NCBI RefSeq assembly: GCF_964204645.1
Contig: NC_134032.1
Location: forward strand, 3,870,916 to 3,934,915
Source of the DNA: Tubulanus polymorphus
Taxonomy: Eukaryota; Nemertea; Palaeonemertea; Tubulaniformes; Tubulanidae
Direction: 5' to 3'
Length of the DNA stretch: 64,000 nt
Positions 32,501 through 44,654 of this stretch are shown here, piece after piece (the stretch's first letter is position 1; the number at the start of each line of letters is the position of its first letter). The position numbers and the translations under genes were made by a program. Below the pieces are notes generated by a model. It saw nothing but the letters and a program-made list of their open reading frames with translations, searched no databases and was not told the DNA's origin.

Positions 32501-35164
32501 AAGTGGGCATGGTGTCCCTGGACCCCTAGTTATCCTGTTACATGTACATGCCATTACATGTACATGTACATGTGATACATGTCAACGCACTTACGTATTT
32601 AACTGGCACATCGGAAGCAAACATTGGTTGGGTAGGCCCAGCCATGGTTATTGAAGGTAAAATGGCCCAGGTTCCACATGTGAAAGCGAAGAAAAAAGGT
32701 CGACTGAGGAACTATTTGGCGGCCTATTTTCTCCGCATGTGAACCTCTGTGAAATGTGTAAGGAAGCCTCCACCAGTATGCGCCAAGGATAAATATTTTT
32801 TAAATGCACGCTCATTGGCTAAATAAACAAATATGTTGAAATCTAAATAGGGGCAATGAATCTTGATAATTGTTTAATTTATAACAATAATAAATTGTCT
32901 AAAAAACTTCAAATTTCATAGAAAGGCTATGTAATGAATGAAATCATTCAGCGTCTTGGTGGCTTACGTTGTACGGAGCATGTCTATTTGGGTCATTGGT
33001 GAAAGCCCACTACCGCGTATATTCATGATGAATCACGCGGTTGTGTGTGGTTACTACATGTAATGCTGAGATCGTTTCATTTGATGGGTTTTCATAAACA
33101 TTTCATGGTTCAAGTAGAGACATGCTAAGGCTTTTTTACTACTTAAGCACCAAATCCCCTCTGAAATTTCTCATCATGTTTTTGAAAAAAAAACAATTTT
33201 TATCTCGATATTTCCGTCTCAAGTTTCTGCTTAAAAATCATGGAAATGATCTAAATATCTGTCCTTATTTTGGAATTGATTGAAGCGCGGGTCTTTGGAT
33301 CTTTTATAATTTGTGAAGCTACCGCATCAAGCCCCATGGGGTTCTTGTATTAAAGCCAGATCCTATTGACAGTGCGTGACATCCTCTAACAGCAGGGATT
33401 CGAACCTCATGGCATCGCTACACTCGGCCATGGCACGAAACCCTGTCATACTAGACCGGGTGTGCAGGTTTGCCGCACGAAAACTTGCGGCACCAATCAG
33501 ATTGCCTGTATAATTGCTGAGGTAAATTTCACCGAAGAACTATAAATGTGAAAACCGGGGCTAAAATTAAACGGGATATCTGATTGGCTAATAATGACAT
33601 CATCTAAGCTGCGCATGTAGCTGCGCGCTTGGCATTTTTATCACAGTTTAATGGGTTTATTTTATCCACGCGTTATTGTTTTTTTCCTGCAAATGAGATT
33701 TATCTTAGAAGATAATAAGAAAGATTGTTATTTAAAGATTAAGAAAAATTGAATATGTGAATGGAGTAATATATCGGTATTAAATTGTAAAATATTTATG
33801 AGCACAATTGTGAAATATTAAGGCACCTGAGCTTAAATTCATGGCTTCCTCAGTCATAAGTGTTTGGACAAATAAAGGCATTTAAGTCATTGATGGCTTG
33901 ATTTTTTTTCAAATTCCTCCGTCAAAGCTTTTGTTATTTTAACTACGGATTATTGCTTGCCTTGGATCAATATTTTATGCCAATAAGACTTCAAATATTG
34001 TTAGCAAATCTGGCAATGCAGTGAATTTTCTTGGGAGGACTTTGCATGCACCCATACTTATTGCTTGGAAATTGCACCCAAAATCGGTGTAAAGTTTTCT
34101 GGAGGAGCACCCCCATACCTCACTTGTTTGTGCCACTCATGCTTTTTACTACCCTCGACTGTGGTCCCTGGATCCGCCCCTGATGAAGAAAGAAATCGCA
34201 AACGAAATGAACAGGAAAATATTGCGGCAGTATCTAAGACAAGTATAATTACAGGGCAGAGGTGAGATGCAAGATTCTAAAATTTTACATTTTCTTTAAT
34301 TTGCGCGAGGTCTCATGCAAGAATTGCACATTTTTTAGACAATGTGACAATTTTGGCCTGTAGTTAGGGTATATAAATCAATTAACTATCTATGGTCATA
34401 GCTGATCTCGGAGATAGGAGAACATATACAGACTATGAGGACAATTCTACAGTAATTTTCTGACGACCAGAATTTTCAGCAAATTTCGCATTGTGTCCAA
34501 AAATTTCAGATTTTCCACAAAAAAAAATTTACTTTTACGAATTACGCGAATAACCCGTGAAAATACGATATATACGACGCTCAGATTCCAGCATTGTACG
34601 TCATGTTCCCGGTCGTATCCTGAGCTGACAGTGCAGATCCTATATCGCTGAAATCTACCCTCAATCTATCAAAGCGTGACTGCGTAGATAACGTCACAAG
34701 AAAATTGTAACTGTCCTCTGCTGCCGGCATATCGGGCTACGACTTGCGCGAGGTATTTGGAATGGAATCAGAAGATTTGGCTTCTAAAATTGATACGACC
34801 TACGTGGAAATACGACTCGTGAAATACGAGTTATAAGCATAATTTGATAAGGTTAAAGAAGAAAAAAATCTTGACCAAATTAATTATACGAGTGATGTGA
34901 TGATACGACTAATTCGATGACGACTTATGCAGCGAGTCTAATTTTTCTCAAAGGGAATTTTAGCACATTGAACTTAAGATATATTGTGGTTAAGGTATGT
35001 ATGCGCCCCGTCTTAAAGCGAGTTCATCTAGGAGCGAAAGCTCGTGTTTCCTGTATGACGACGTTCCTAAAACCAATGATATAATCAATGTTCTCATCTC
35101 CGCATGCCGGTATATGGGAACCTATGTCAAGATCGGCCATGTTCTCATAGTAGTATGTTGTTGT
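32501..35164. other. Long intergenic stretch with a possible tRNA-like SINE
   Basis: No supported gene. On the minus strand near 33440-33390, TGGCCGAGTG followed after about 30 bases by GGTTCGAATCCCTGC looks like tRNA A- and B-boxes, so a tRNA-derived SINE is possible; no tRNA cloverleaf could be confirmed. The remaining sequence shows no repeat shared with the window and no protein-like frame. Confidence 0.35.
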
Positions 35165-35600
35165 ACGTCAATAAAATCATATATTTTTAAGAGATGTGGG
35201 TTTACAACGTAGTAAATCAATAGAACTCTTAGTTGTCTGCCTAAATATACTCATTATATTAAGATAAACGCGAGTGGGAACCTATATCGAGGTCGGTCAT
35301 GTTCCCATAGTAGTATGTTCCCGTAACCCACGGCGTTTAGTAGAAAATATATAGTGAACTAAATCGATTACAGAGTTGATACCTAGCTAAAACGTCTTTT
35401 ACTATAATATCCGATTTAATATGGCGCCATTGGATCTAAAATATGACGGCGTTCCTATAACCCTAAGTACCCGCATCCCTGTACTTGTATATGTCAATAA
35501 AACCATATTTTTAAGAGATCTGGGTTTACAACGTAGTAAATCAATAGAACTCTTAGTTGTCTGCCTAAATTTACTCATTATATTAAGATAAACGCGAGTT
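35165..35600. repeat. Direct repeat, about 110-bp copies 325 bp apart
   Basis: The stretch from GTCAATAAAA through TTTACAACGTAGTAAATC to AAGATAAACGCGAGT occurs at about 35168-35274 and 35489-35597 with few differences. Short fragments (GGAACCTAT, CCCATAGTAGTATGTT) also repeat between them. The right copy runs into an (AT)n tract. Confidence 0.75.
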
Positions 35601-35644
35601 CCCATATACCACCGTGGTATGTACCTGTATCCCAGGTATTATGA

Positions 35645-35770
<126 letters not shown>

Positions 35771-35967
35771 CAGTCATTGTATGTATGTATATATATATTG
35801 TGACCGCGGATTATAAGGGTTACACAGCCTCGAGACAGGATATCAGTGATATTCTCTACTAAAAGATTTTGCTGATCTTTATATTTTCTAAGGATGTATT
35901 CATAATCAGTGGAGTTATAGTTCGCACATATAACACTTGACTGTACACCCACGTGTTTACCAGGTAG

Positions 35968-36318
35968 TGACGTCATCTGGTTGGTGCGAAGTTTGTATCT
36001 ACCCGTTTACTGATCATCAATGAATCGATTATTTCTACATGTAGCCGCGTGACATCATCGTTGATATTGGTCAGTTTTGCCTGCATCTCTTCAAGTTGTT
36101 GCTCAGTACACAACCGGTTCAGCCTCTCTTCAAGTTGTTGTTCAGTGCAGCACCGGTCCAGCCTCTCTTCAATTGTTTTTTAGTGCGTTTCAATTGACAG
36201 AATTGATTTTCTAAATTATCTTGAAACTGTCTGACATCTTCTATAAAAGAACCATGTCGTTCATCAATGTCTGGTCGAACTGTTCGGGCTTCACTGGAGA
36301 TCGGCACACCTACTAAAT
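35968..36318 (-). pseudogene. Relic of a coiled-coil protein with a 42-bp internal repeat
   Basis: Minus-strand reading begins VNLVGVPISSEARTV and DIDERHGSFIEDVRQFQDN near 36310-36210. It shifts frame near 36175 and continues with two copies of a 14-residue unit of the form RLxRxCTEQQLEE (DNA unit about 42 bases, 36087-36172). It then reads MQAKLTNINDDVTRLHVEI to a TGA near 35969. The strong heptad character and the exact repeat argue that this was coding. It may be an exon of a host gene or of a transposon protein. One frameshift. Confidence 0.4.
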
Positions 36319-37642
36319 TTACTTTATACTAATTATGTGCCTGTTTTGAAGCCCCGACACTAATGAATGCGGGGCTTGTTGAAGATGTGTGTTTGAGTTT
36401 CGCGCTGTTTCATCGTCTGAGCATTTAACGATAAACACTGAATCGCTGGGCAGTGATTAAACCCGATATGATGACTCGGTATCCCTACACCCGGGGGCGC
36501 TTTCCTCCATTCCAATTTTACCTGAAATTGAAAGGAAGTTATTTTACTCTCACATTTATGGCTAGCTAGTAGACCTGTCGAAGATACCGTGCCATCCAAA
36601 TGCAGGAATTACTTTTAGTACTTAATGAAATACATTTCACGATCGAAGTACGTAATGAAATTTGTTTTTGATGATACCATTTTTGCTTGATTCTCGACCT
36701 CATTACCAATTCATCATCGGGGTCAAGGTTAACTAAATCCTTAACACTATATTTGTTTTAAACATTTAACCAATTCCTTTTGGTTGAATTTGATCCAGCT
36801 TCACAGTTGACCTCAGTGTAAGCTTTCGTTGATAATAAACCCTGTTCCACAGTTGCGTGGATTGGGTTTTTCGTAGGGTGTCTGTTGAATTTGTCTCTCG
36901 ATCCAGTTCCACGGTACTGTGGGTTTTATCCGACTTGGAAGCCAGTTTTTACAGTCGTGTGGATTTAATTTGATTTAAGATCCATTTCCACTGCTGTTTT
37001 GATTTAATTATATTCTGAACCGGCCAGTTCCACAGTTTTGTGGTTTTCATACGACGTGGTAGAAAACGATCAATTGTTAACTACATAACACAGGGTCTTG
37101 AATATCGATGAAATATATCAGACGAAATCGTTTCGTATTTCACCCGTTCCCACTCCGGATTCAAGTAGTAAAACACACACGACAAGCTGATCGAAAATTA
37201 AAGAGAAAAGTAAATAGTGTATGAAATATCAAAGTGTAAAAGTCACAAATGAATTTTCTACATAAGGATCCTATATCAAATGCAGCGACCAAACTTAGAC
37301 CCGAAGGCAAAACTGTAAGTAGATATGTAGAAACATGCGTAGAGCGAAATTGTTAAATAGCGTCTAATAAAGTAGCATATTCTAAGTATTTCTAGATTTT
37401 GATGTAAGCAGCGTAAAATTAATAACTGATTGATCTTACATGTTAACCAGAAATGCAGATAAACCGTTATGGATGCTTTGCATTATATATATTACAAAAA
37501 TCTTCCTGATACAGCATTATTTCAAACCTATGACAAAAAGGTTTATTCACAGACCCTATTGAAATCTGTCGAATAATCAGAATTTGAAATTTACCAAAAG
37601 GCCGAATGGGTAATATAATGAATTCATATTCTAGACGACGAA
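36319..37642. other. Intergenic with degenerate TTCCACAGT...GTGG repeats
   Basis: Between about 36840 and 37050 the string TTCCACAGTTxxGTGGxTTT returns at least five times in degenerate form (36847, 36909, 36944, 36988, 37029), spaced 35-60 bases. The strings are weakly palindromic (CCAC...GTGG). No gene seen. Confidence 0.45.
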
Positions 37643-38528
37643 ATGCTTGCTTATTTGACGCATCGTATGATTGCTATTGTAATGGTTGTGGTCAGTACTG
37701 TGTCATTTTCAAAAGGTGAGGAACTACTTAGAAAATAATGCACAATTTCATGGGACGTCAAATACGTACAGCATGGATTTAAATAAAGTACCTGTAGCAG
37801 GTATCAGGAAATATTTTGTAGAAGTTAATCGATTGAACGGACTCATTTGATGAATTGCATTCTACGGGTAATATTACATACATATATTCTGGAAAGAAAA
37901 TTCATTTGATTGACGTGAAATATTTTTCTTATATACATATTTCCTTAATTCGTGTATATTTGTGCTTTCCTTAAATGGTCGAAACTAACATTGGGGTACC
38001 CGCAGTACTACTGTGGCAATCGAGGATTCCACCCATGGCAGGCGAGGATCCGCCAGGTTTGCTAGTAGATAGTAGGTCATCCGCGTTCAATTTCCCTCTA
38101 CATTTCAATTAAATCTGAATGAAGATTTCCCTTAATATGAATCAATTATTTATGGAAACTATATCCACATCTGATTAGAAGAATGAAAGTATTTGATAAT
38201 TGATGAGTCCGGTGATAATATATGGATTGATGTGTCTAAAATCCAGTTTAAGGTGTATTAAAAATGAACTAATCTTGACAACGAGCAACCTACTGCTCGT
38301 CACTCCATCTAATGGGATAGCTGATTTTGCGGTTACCCCATTGACTAGCATCCCCATCGTAAGTCCTTTGTCCAACTATCTCTTACATTCAAGTAAAACC
38401 GGTTTTCACTTCATAATTTTACTTTCAATTAAGTACTTTTTTCAATAACAGGTTGCTTACTGAGAGGATCCTGTGGCGCTGGTTCCGAGTGTTGCAGCGG
38501 CAAATGTAAATTTGGAAATTGTTACTAA
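37643..38528 (+). CDS. Two-exon gene for a short knottin-like cysteine-rich peptide
   Basis: Exon 1 (37643-37715) encodes a signal peptide with the hydrophobic core MIAIVMVVVSTVSF and ends in a G before GTGAGG. Exon 2 (38452-38528) follows TTCAATAACAG and ends in TAA. The intron is phase 1 on both sides, so the frame is kept: a precursor of 49 residues. The mature part, about 26 residues, has six cysteines with spacing C-x5-C-x5-CC-x3-C-x4-C, the inhibitor cystine knot framework found in toxins, antimicrobial and signalling peptides of many phyla. An acceptor-like TTCATATTCTAG just before the start suggests a further 5' untranslated exon. The 736-base intron holds a MITE. There is no propeptide, and function (toxin-like, defence or hormone) cannot be told. 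Confidence 0.6.
37994..38338 (+). mobile_element. 345-bp MITE with 5-bp target duplication CATTG
   Basis: Flanked by CATTG at 37989-37993 and 38339-38343. The ends GGGTACCCGCAG and (inverted) GGGTAACCGCAA are near-perfect inverted repeats. There is no coding capacity. It sits in the intron of the knottin-like peptide gene. Diverged copies occur at 22.5, 39.3, 53.4 and 56.1 kb. Confidence 0.7.
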
Positions 38529-39284
38529 TCGTTGATAAGGGATATACGTACTTGTGGTGGATTGGGAGATATGCGTACGATCATGAAACTGAACAACGGT
38601 ATCAAAGGTTACTTAAGAAAATGTTCCAATCGAATTTATATTTGTAACCGAGTCGGTAGATCTCCTGATATAATTGAAATCAATGAAACTGCGAGTAAAT
38701 AAACCAATGATCGATACACTGTTAAACATTTATCGGTGAAGATATCAAAGTATTTAGGATGCGCTGTTCCACGTTTTACAAAATGTTTAAATCTCTGATC
38801 AGAAAACATGAGGTAGCGCCGGGTCTTAAGTGTTTTTTTAATAACTTACCAAGAAATCCCTTTTGTGTACTGTTGTTTAATCCCTTCGCAGAAGAACCGG
38901 CAAAGATTTGTCGGCACACGCCGGGTCTTCTCCGAATTATTCTTCACTAACATGGCATACTTGCCATATTTGTTACCCATTTAGTTATTAACTCTTCACC
39001 CACGGTGGGGCGAACCCTGAAGACGTGGTAGCCCCTTATGGATCACGAAATATTGAGTTTACTGGACATGGTACTTGTAGATCGTTTCAGTTTCACGGAG
39101 TGTATTAAAATGACAGGTCATTAATACCGGTACCAGTGGCGTTGTATGTATGTTACATGATGTTTTTACATGTACACAGTATGGCGTGAGTCAATGAAAA
39201 GTGATACGTTCATGCGGCAGCGATGATACCATACTCAAATAGATCTCTATTATTGGAAGACTGCAGACAATACCAGCCAATGTG
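38529..39284. other. Intergenic, nothing recognised
   Basis: Ordinary host sequence. No repeats shared with the window and no coding exon that I can support. The 3' untranslated region of the knottin-like gene probably occupies the first few hundred bases. Confidence 0.4.
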
Positions 39285-39402
39285 AGCTCCTGTGATAATG
39301 TATGGATACGAAAGTCAAAAATCAATCCAATTCAAGTTCATTATTTTGATAACGGACGAAGGCCACTGCTTGTCACGCCATCTGTTGGGATAGCTGTAAC
39401 TT
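39285..39402. repeat. 3' fragment of the CATTG-type MITE family
   Basis: TGTGATAATGTATGGAT through ACTGCTTGTCACGCCATCTG to GGGATAGCTGTAAC follows the right half of the 37994-38338 copy. It lies in the intron directly after the PAN-like exon at 39433. Confidence 0.5.
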
Positions 39403-39432
39403 ATTCGATATTTAGTATTTAAATGAACCTAC

Positions 39433-39744
39433 CTTGTAGTACTCGGTTTTGCCATTGGTGGTGCTGCACGCGTAGACGATGGTGACGTCATACAGATAAC
39501 AATGTCCTCCGTTGAACGAGATGGCTGTACATTTCTGATCATTCATACAATCAGCTCCGCATTTACATTTCTGTTCGCGATCACGTGGTTTTTTCGCCCA
39601 GTTTTGTGAGATTTTCTCGCTTCGTTTGTCGCCTCTCAAACATTCTGGCAGTCGAGTGAATTGTTGAAAGCGGAACTCGGTTAAAACCTCATAGGTGACG
39701 ACGAAACAGAAAACACCGACCAGTAAAATGTTGATTGAGTTCAT
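39433..39744 (-). CDS. First exon of a secreted PAN/apple-like protein (copy A)
   Basis: ATG at 39744 with a signal peptide (MNSINILLVGVFCFVV). A cysteine-bearing domain follows: LPECLRGDK, then CKCGADCMNDQKC, ISFNGGHCYLYDV and ACSTTNGKTEYYK, resembling the PAN/apple fold. The exon ends AAG|GTAGGT in phase 0; the short tail read beyond it is intron. An upstream in-frame Met at 39786 is possible but less likely as a secretion start. It is a close paralogue of the exon at 56430-56756. No downstream exons were found to its left, so it may be an orphan duplicate. Confidence 0.6.
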
Positions 39745-40088
39745 GATCGTGTTTGATGAAATTCTCATGAATGTGGCGGCTGACACAAACTACTGATAGT
39801 ATGTATTCATAAAAACTGGACTCGCCTCTGAAGATCTGATGGTTTTTTAACAGATCATGTCATATATGAATAAAAATTTCATTGGCTTTTTCATAAAATA
39901 TTCAACACTACCCAAATGCATCTCTATGAATGAGTGAATGAATGAATGCTTTATTCTCTAATTACAAATAATTAATATACACACATAAATACAATTTGAG
40001 AAAAGGACATCTCCAAGCCGGGGGCTGTACCATAAGGGGAGATGCCCTGTAACTATTATATGATAATGAATACTATAATAATGAAGTA

Positions 40089-40459
40089 ATGATAATAATG
40101 ATAACAATGATGATGATGATGATGACGACGACGACGACGATAATGATAATGACAATCATAATGATAATAACAATAATAATGATAATGATGATAATGACAA
40201 TCATAATGATAATAATGGTAATGATAATAATGGTAATGGTAATGGTAATGGTAATAATAATAATAATAATAATTATAATAATAATTATAATAATAATAAT
40301 AATTATAATAATAATTAAAATAATAATAATAATAATAATTATAATAATAATAATAATTATAATTATAATTATAATTATAATTATAATTATAATAATTATA
40401 ATAATAATTATAATTATAATAATTATAATTATAATTATAATTATAGTTATAGTTATAGT

Positions 40460-40513
<54 letters not shown>

Positions 40514-40890
40514 TATTATTATAATTATAATTATAATTATAATTATAATTATAATTATAATAATTATAATTATAATGATTATAATGATTATAATGATTAT
40601 AATGATTATAATGATTATAATGATTATAATGATTATAATGATTATAATGATTATAATGATTATAATGATTATAATGATTATAATGATTATAATGATTATA
40701 ATGATTATAATGATTATAATGATTATAATGATTATAATGATTATAATAATTATAATAATTATAATAATTAAAATAATTATAATATCGATAATAACGATAA
40801 TAACGATTATAATATTAATAATAATTGATAATATTAATAAAATTGATAATAATTATACTTATTATAATAATTATAATTTTAGTTATAATA
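40089..40890. repeat. Compound ATA/ATG-type microsatellite with a 9-bp ATAATGATT array
   Basis: Starts with GATGAT/GACGAC trinucleotides, passes through TAATAA and TTATAA mixtures, and includes about 19 perfect copies of the 9-mer ATAATGATT (about 40574-40748). Open frames of Ile/Met through it are meaningless. Confidence 0.95.
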
Positions 40891-41102
40891 CATAAGTTCT
40901 GAAGTGCTTTTTGATGTTCTTCATTTACTTCGAGTTAGTTAATACCAAACTTTTAATGTAAGGTTATCCACAGTGCCATAATTGGTATGTGACAAATGGC
41001 GGAAAATTGGATAACCAACCATCGTTTGGTATATCGGCGCCTTAAAAATTTGATGGATTGACATGCGCGCATCGTTAACGTACAAATCGCCGTTTGTGCA
41101 TC

Positions 41103-42028
41103 TCAGTGAAACCCATTCCCCTTGCCGAATAAACTATCATCGATTCGATACTTTAGTATCTTTTTCTCCGGAAATTGCCCACACTCAACTTTACGTCCAC
41201 TGTGATACAACAGCAAGTATTTCTTCATGTTAACCGATCCGGCACCAATTCCACCGACTAATAGAGAAATCGAATAGCTTTTTATCTTGATGGGTTTCTC
41301 TCTGTCTCCAAAATACAATTTCAGATATTTAATCGGCGAGTTTACAGCTTGGCTGTTATTAGCACCTTCGACCAGTGTGAGTTTCACCTTGTTCCCTTTT
41401 TCATGATCATACGCCGTCATATTGGCTCCCTCTCCGTACACGATTCCACGTTCAGTATCGACTTTCTCTCAAAATCGAAGAAATAACAAAGTTTGCGCAG
41501 ATTTGGTCACACGACTTCATCAGCTGAAATAAGAACATATACCGCGCATCAGTTTGAGATGTTATAAATGCGGTTCAGTGAACTAGTGGTTTGTACGGTG
41601 TGGCTGATCAGGACAATCGTGTACAATTCCACAATTCCTGCTATGCATATGGGGACACCAGAACGCTCGCTAAAACAAAAGAAAACGCCGAATCTTTCTT
41701 AAAAAGTCCGTTTAGGCGCGGCAAAACTAAGAACGTCCCGTTTTGGTAACAGTGTCGTCTTGAGATATCATAAAAGCGCCTTGGCCGACTGGTTTGAGGT
41801 ATCCCCTTTCCAGATTTGTGGGTTAGAATCATGCATAGTTTACGGCAGATTTCGTGTGTAATTCATCCCCTTTGATTACCGCGATAACCAGATGCAAATA
41901 TTATAGGCGAATAACTTACTGTTTTTGCTACACATGGATTTACTGCTGCTGCTATGGCTGTGACTGCTGCTGCTGCTGCTTCGGTTGCTGGGACTCGTAT
42001 TGGGAGTGGTCGGTCCATCATCTCTCTT
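41103..42028 (-). CDS. Exons 2 and 3 of a PAN-domain secreted protein gene
   Basis: Exon 2 (42028-41920) follows TTTCTTTAAG and encodes a basic start, then a Ser-rich linker (PTTPNTSPSNRSSSSSSHSH). It ends before GTAAGT in phase 1. Exon 3 (41467-41103) follows TTTTGAG, restores the same phase and encodes a beta-rich domain (GIVYGEGANMTAYDHEKG, IKYLKLYFGDREKPIKI, LLVGGIGAGSVNMKKYLLLY) ending at a TGA. Exon 2 begins in phase 0, the phase in which the PAN exon at 56430-56756 ends. Adding that exon gives 801 bases, exactly 267 codons. The 14.4-kb intron between them contains the giant transposon. The family of the C-terminal domain is not recognised. Confidence 0.55.
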
Positions 42029-42205
42029 CTTAAAGAAATGTTAATAATAAAACGTATTAATTCACGAAATCATTTTGCATTAAGAGACGGAAACGTAATG
42101 TTTTATTGTTTTCATGTATTTACTTATCAATCTATTATCGTGACTTGTACATCACATATTAATACATAGATTTAGAACCCACCCCTAATAGAGACTTATA
42201 CGGTA

Positions 42206-42370
42206 CAGCCTAGATAAAACCTCCCTTGTGGCTGCGACTAAATCGCGACTAAGTATTTTGGTGCGTCCACAAAGCTAACAAAAGAGACGCGCCTTAAGCG
42301 CGTCTCTCGCTGCAAAAATCGCGACTTAAACGCGTTCTACAAAAAGACGCGTTCGCGATTTTGCGCGTTT
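42206..42370 (+). repeat. Left terminal inverted repeat and subterminal CGCG motifs of the giant element
   Basis: After the 15-bp terminal repeat come GCGACTAAATCGCGACTAAG, GAGACGCGCCTTAAGCGCGTCT (a 20-base palindrome plus flanks), TCGCGACTTAAACGCG and GACGCGTTCGCGATT. The palindromes and TTAA/CGCG motifs mirror those in the right end and are candidate transposase-binding sites. Confidence 0.7.
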
Positions 42371-42721
42371 CGTTCTGGCGAGCCAATCAGAGTACACGAC
42401 GTTGTTAAGGCGAAAGATAATTAATTCCTTGTTTCTCATTTCGGGCATCCGGTCGCCCACGTAGGAACTACCCCATTCCTTACATAGCTTCCCTATACGT
42501 AGGCCTGTCGTCGGAACAACAAAAACAGACCTGAAATATAGAAATTAACTGACTGCAAATTTGATTACAGTTCATACTCAATAGATGTACACGTACCCGG
42601 CCGAGTAGGAGAAACAATTAGTAACATTTTTTGCCTTAACGCTCCTGTTGCATTGGCCGCTTACCGCGCACACTTGTAAGAGTTACGCAGTAGGGCGAGG
42701 ACGCGCACGCAGAAAAAAAGA

Positions 42722-44654
42722 ATGGAGAATATTGTACAGGCCTGGGATCCGGTAACTGGGGTATGGTATTCGGCACTCGCCACCCCCAAAGATGACTCCG
42801 ATGGTTTGTTCGCGGTTAAATTCTCAGGATTTAAAGGGAAACACAGGGAAGCGATTCTCGAAAAAAGTAAGTCATGGGTACAATCGTAGACCTACTCGTC
42901 ACGGTTCAGGTGGGCTTGTTTGATGTGATAGCATGTGTAGGGTTTTTGTTGGACAGGCGATGAGTGCGGGCGATTGTAGTGCCTAATCAACAAGCAACTT
43001 GATTGGCCAGGTCTGCATTATACATACAGTATTTGGGATTCGAACCGTACTACGTACGTTTATTGTTACTTCGTGGGAATTCCCTGTAGAGGGCACTGGT
43101 ATTCGCTCGAGGCTATCCTTCCGACGATTTGATTTGTTTTTGAAAATTTCAGGAAATGACCAATTACCGGGTAATTTTAGTTCTTTTAGCGGATAAATTG
43201 GCTAAAGAATATGAACACAAGGTATTTCTTAGTCTAGTATCTAGCCATTGTTCCTGAAACAACGTCTAGGGCCAGGCAAAGTGTCATATAGAGGTTAATT
43301 TTTGTCCCGAATTTTTACTTGGACGACCGAAGCTTTGAGCATCTATTTCAGCCCTTAAAACACAATCAACTTCCCTCAAACTTACTGTTCTTTAAACCGA
43401 TGGATGTTGACTGTTGTTTTGGCATACATTTATAATCCAAAGTATGTTTTGATGACAGTAGTAACTAAAAACATTTGGCTAGTCGCCTCAAAAAACTGTT
43501 GAAGTGACAAACATGGCAGCATTGAGGGCAAAAACCGTAATGTTTCCAATGTCTCCATTTTTAACGCATGCGCATGATGTATGTGTTGGGAAAATTCTCT
43601 GAAATTCTCTAAGTCCAGAAAGCAGTCGAGTGCGCAGGCGTCACTACATGTCATTGAATGTCAGTTTTTCAAAAGTGGGTCATGTTAGTACGCTGCTGAA
43701 ATGAACCTGCGTGAACTTTTTTTAACTGGATGAGGTATTCTTTTTTTAACTTACAAAGTTCCGATAAACAATTGGCCATTAAGGACCAGTATTGGCGGGC
43801 GTGACGCTTTACTATATAAAAATAACAAGGCATGAAACGTATTTGCCTGTGAGTGTATTGATGCGGTGGATACCACTGCGCATGCGCAGCAACTTTCTGA
43901 GCTCTCGTGAGCTGTCAATCAAAGTATGTAGCAGATATTATAGTTTTCTTTTTATGTCAATACAAAAATTATTGATTTTCTTATCTATGTAATTCTACTA
44001 ATTGTATTCGTGTGACAGAATTTTTAAAATGAAAAATCAATTGAACTTGAACTGATCATGAACTTCGGAAAGTTGCTGCGCATGCAGCAAGGTATTTCTG
44101 TATTATTTCAAATTTATTTGCTGTTTAAATTTTAGTGCCATTCTCGCGAGATTATCAACAACCCCAAAGTAAAATCCAAGCCAGTTTACAAGCCCCTGTG
44201 TTATAAATCGGTGTTTGTTGCGGTTAGAAATGAAAACTTAGCCAATCAGAAGTACAACTAGGGAATTTCTCATTTACTTTTAGATCACATTAGAGAGCCA
44301 GAAGAAGAAAGATTGATCGCAAGGAATACACTCAAAGTGAATAGATTAGACCTGGCAAGACTCCTCAAAGATGATGGCATCACCTACCGCCGGGAGGATG
44401 ATTCGCACGATATGCACGACAAAATTATATCAAACGATCCGTTTAAAGGTGAAGTAATTCTTGCTTCTTCAATCAGGGAATCAGTCCCTTACGAACGAAT
44501 AAAAACTATTGTCGGAAAGTCTGGGACAACAAAGACTAACAGCAGATATAATGATTTCTACACCATCGATGAAGAGGATGCACTTTACACTAGCAGTGCA
44601 AAACTAAATCAACCCCCCAAAAAGAAGAAGAAGGTAGGATGCTGCTTAAGTTAA
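42722..44654 (+). CDS. 171-aa protein, Tudor-like N-terminus and polybasic CaaX tail (element cargo)
   Basis: Exon 1 (42722-42866) ends before GTAAGT and exon 2 (44284-44654) follows TTTACTTTTAG. Both are phase 1 and together give 516 bases (171 codons plus stop). Residues about 5-45 (IVQAWDPVTGVWYSALATPK, then GLFAVKFSGFKGKHREAIL) have the W...G.WY.A...V.F.G pattern of a Tudor/Agenet-like small barrel. The middle is charged and helical. The C-terminus is PPKKKKKVGCCLS: a lysine run followed by CCLS, which fits a CaaX prenylation box and recalls the K-Ras4B type of membrane anchor. The lysine run could also be a nuclear signal. The start lies about 515 bases inside the left end of the 13.6-kb element, with transcription inward. 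No lesion seen; function unknown. Confidence 0.6.

Noticed and set aside
33390-33470. Functional tRNA gene
   Set aside because: A- and B-box-like strings are present on the minus strand, but I could not form the acceptor and anticodon stems; a SINE head is more likely.
40089-40895. A 268-codon open frame of Ile and Met residues
   Set aside because: It translates a compound microsatellite; there is no protein-like composition.
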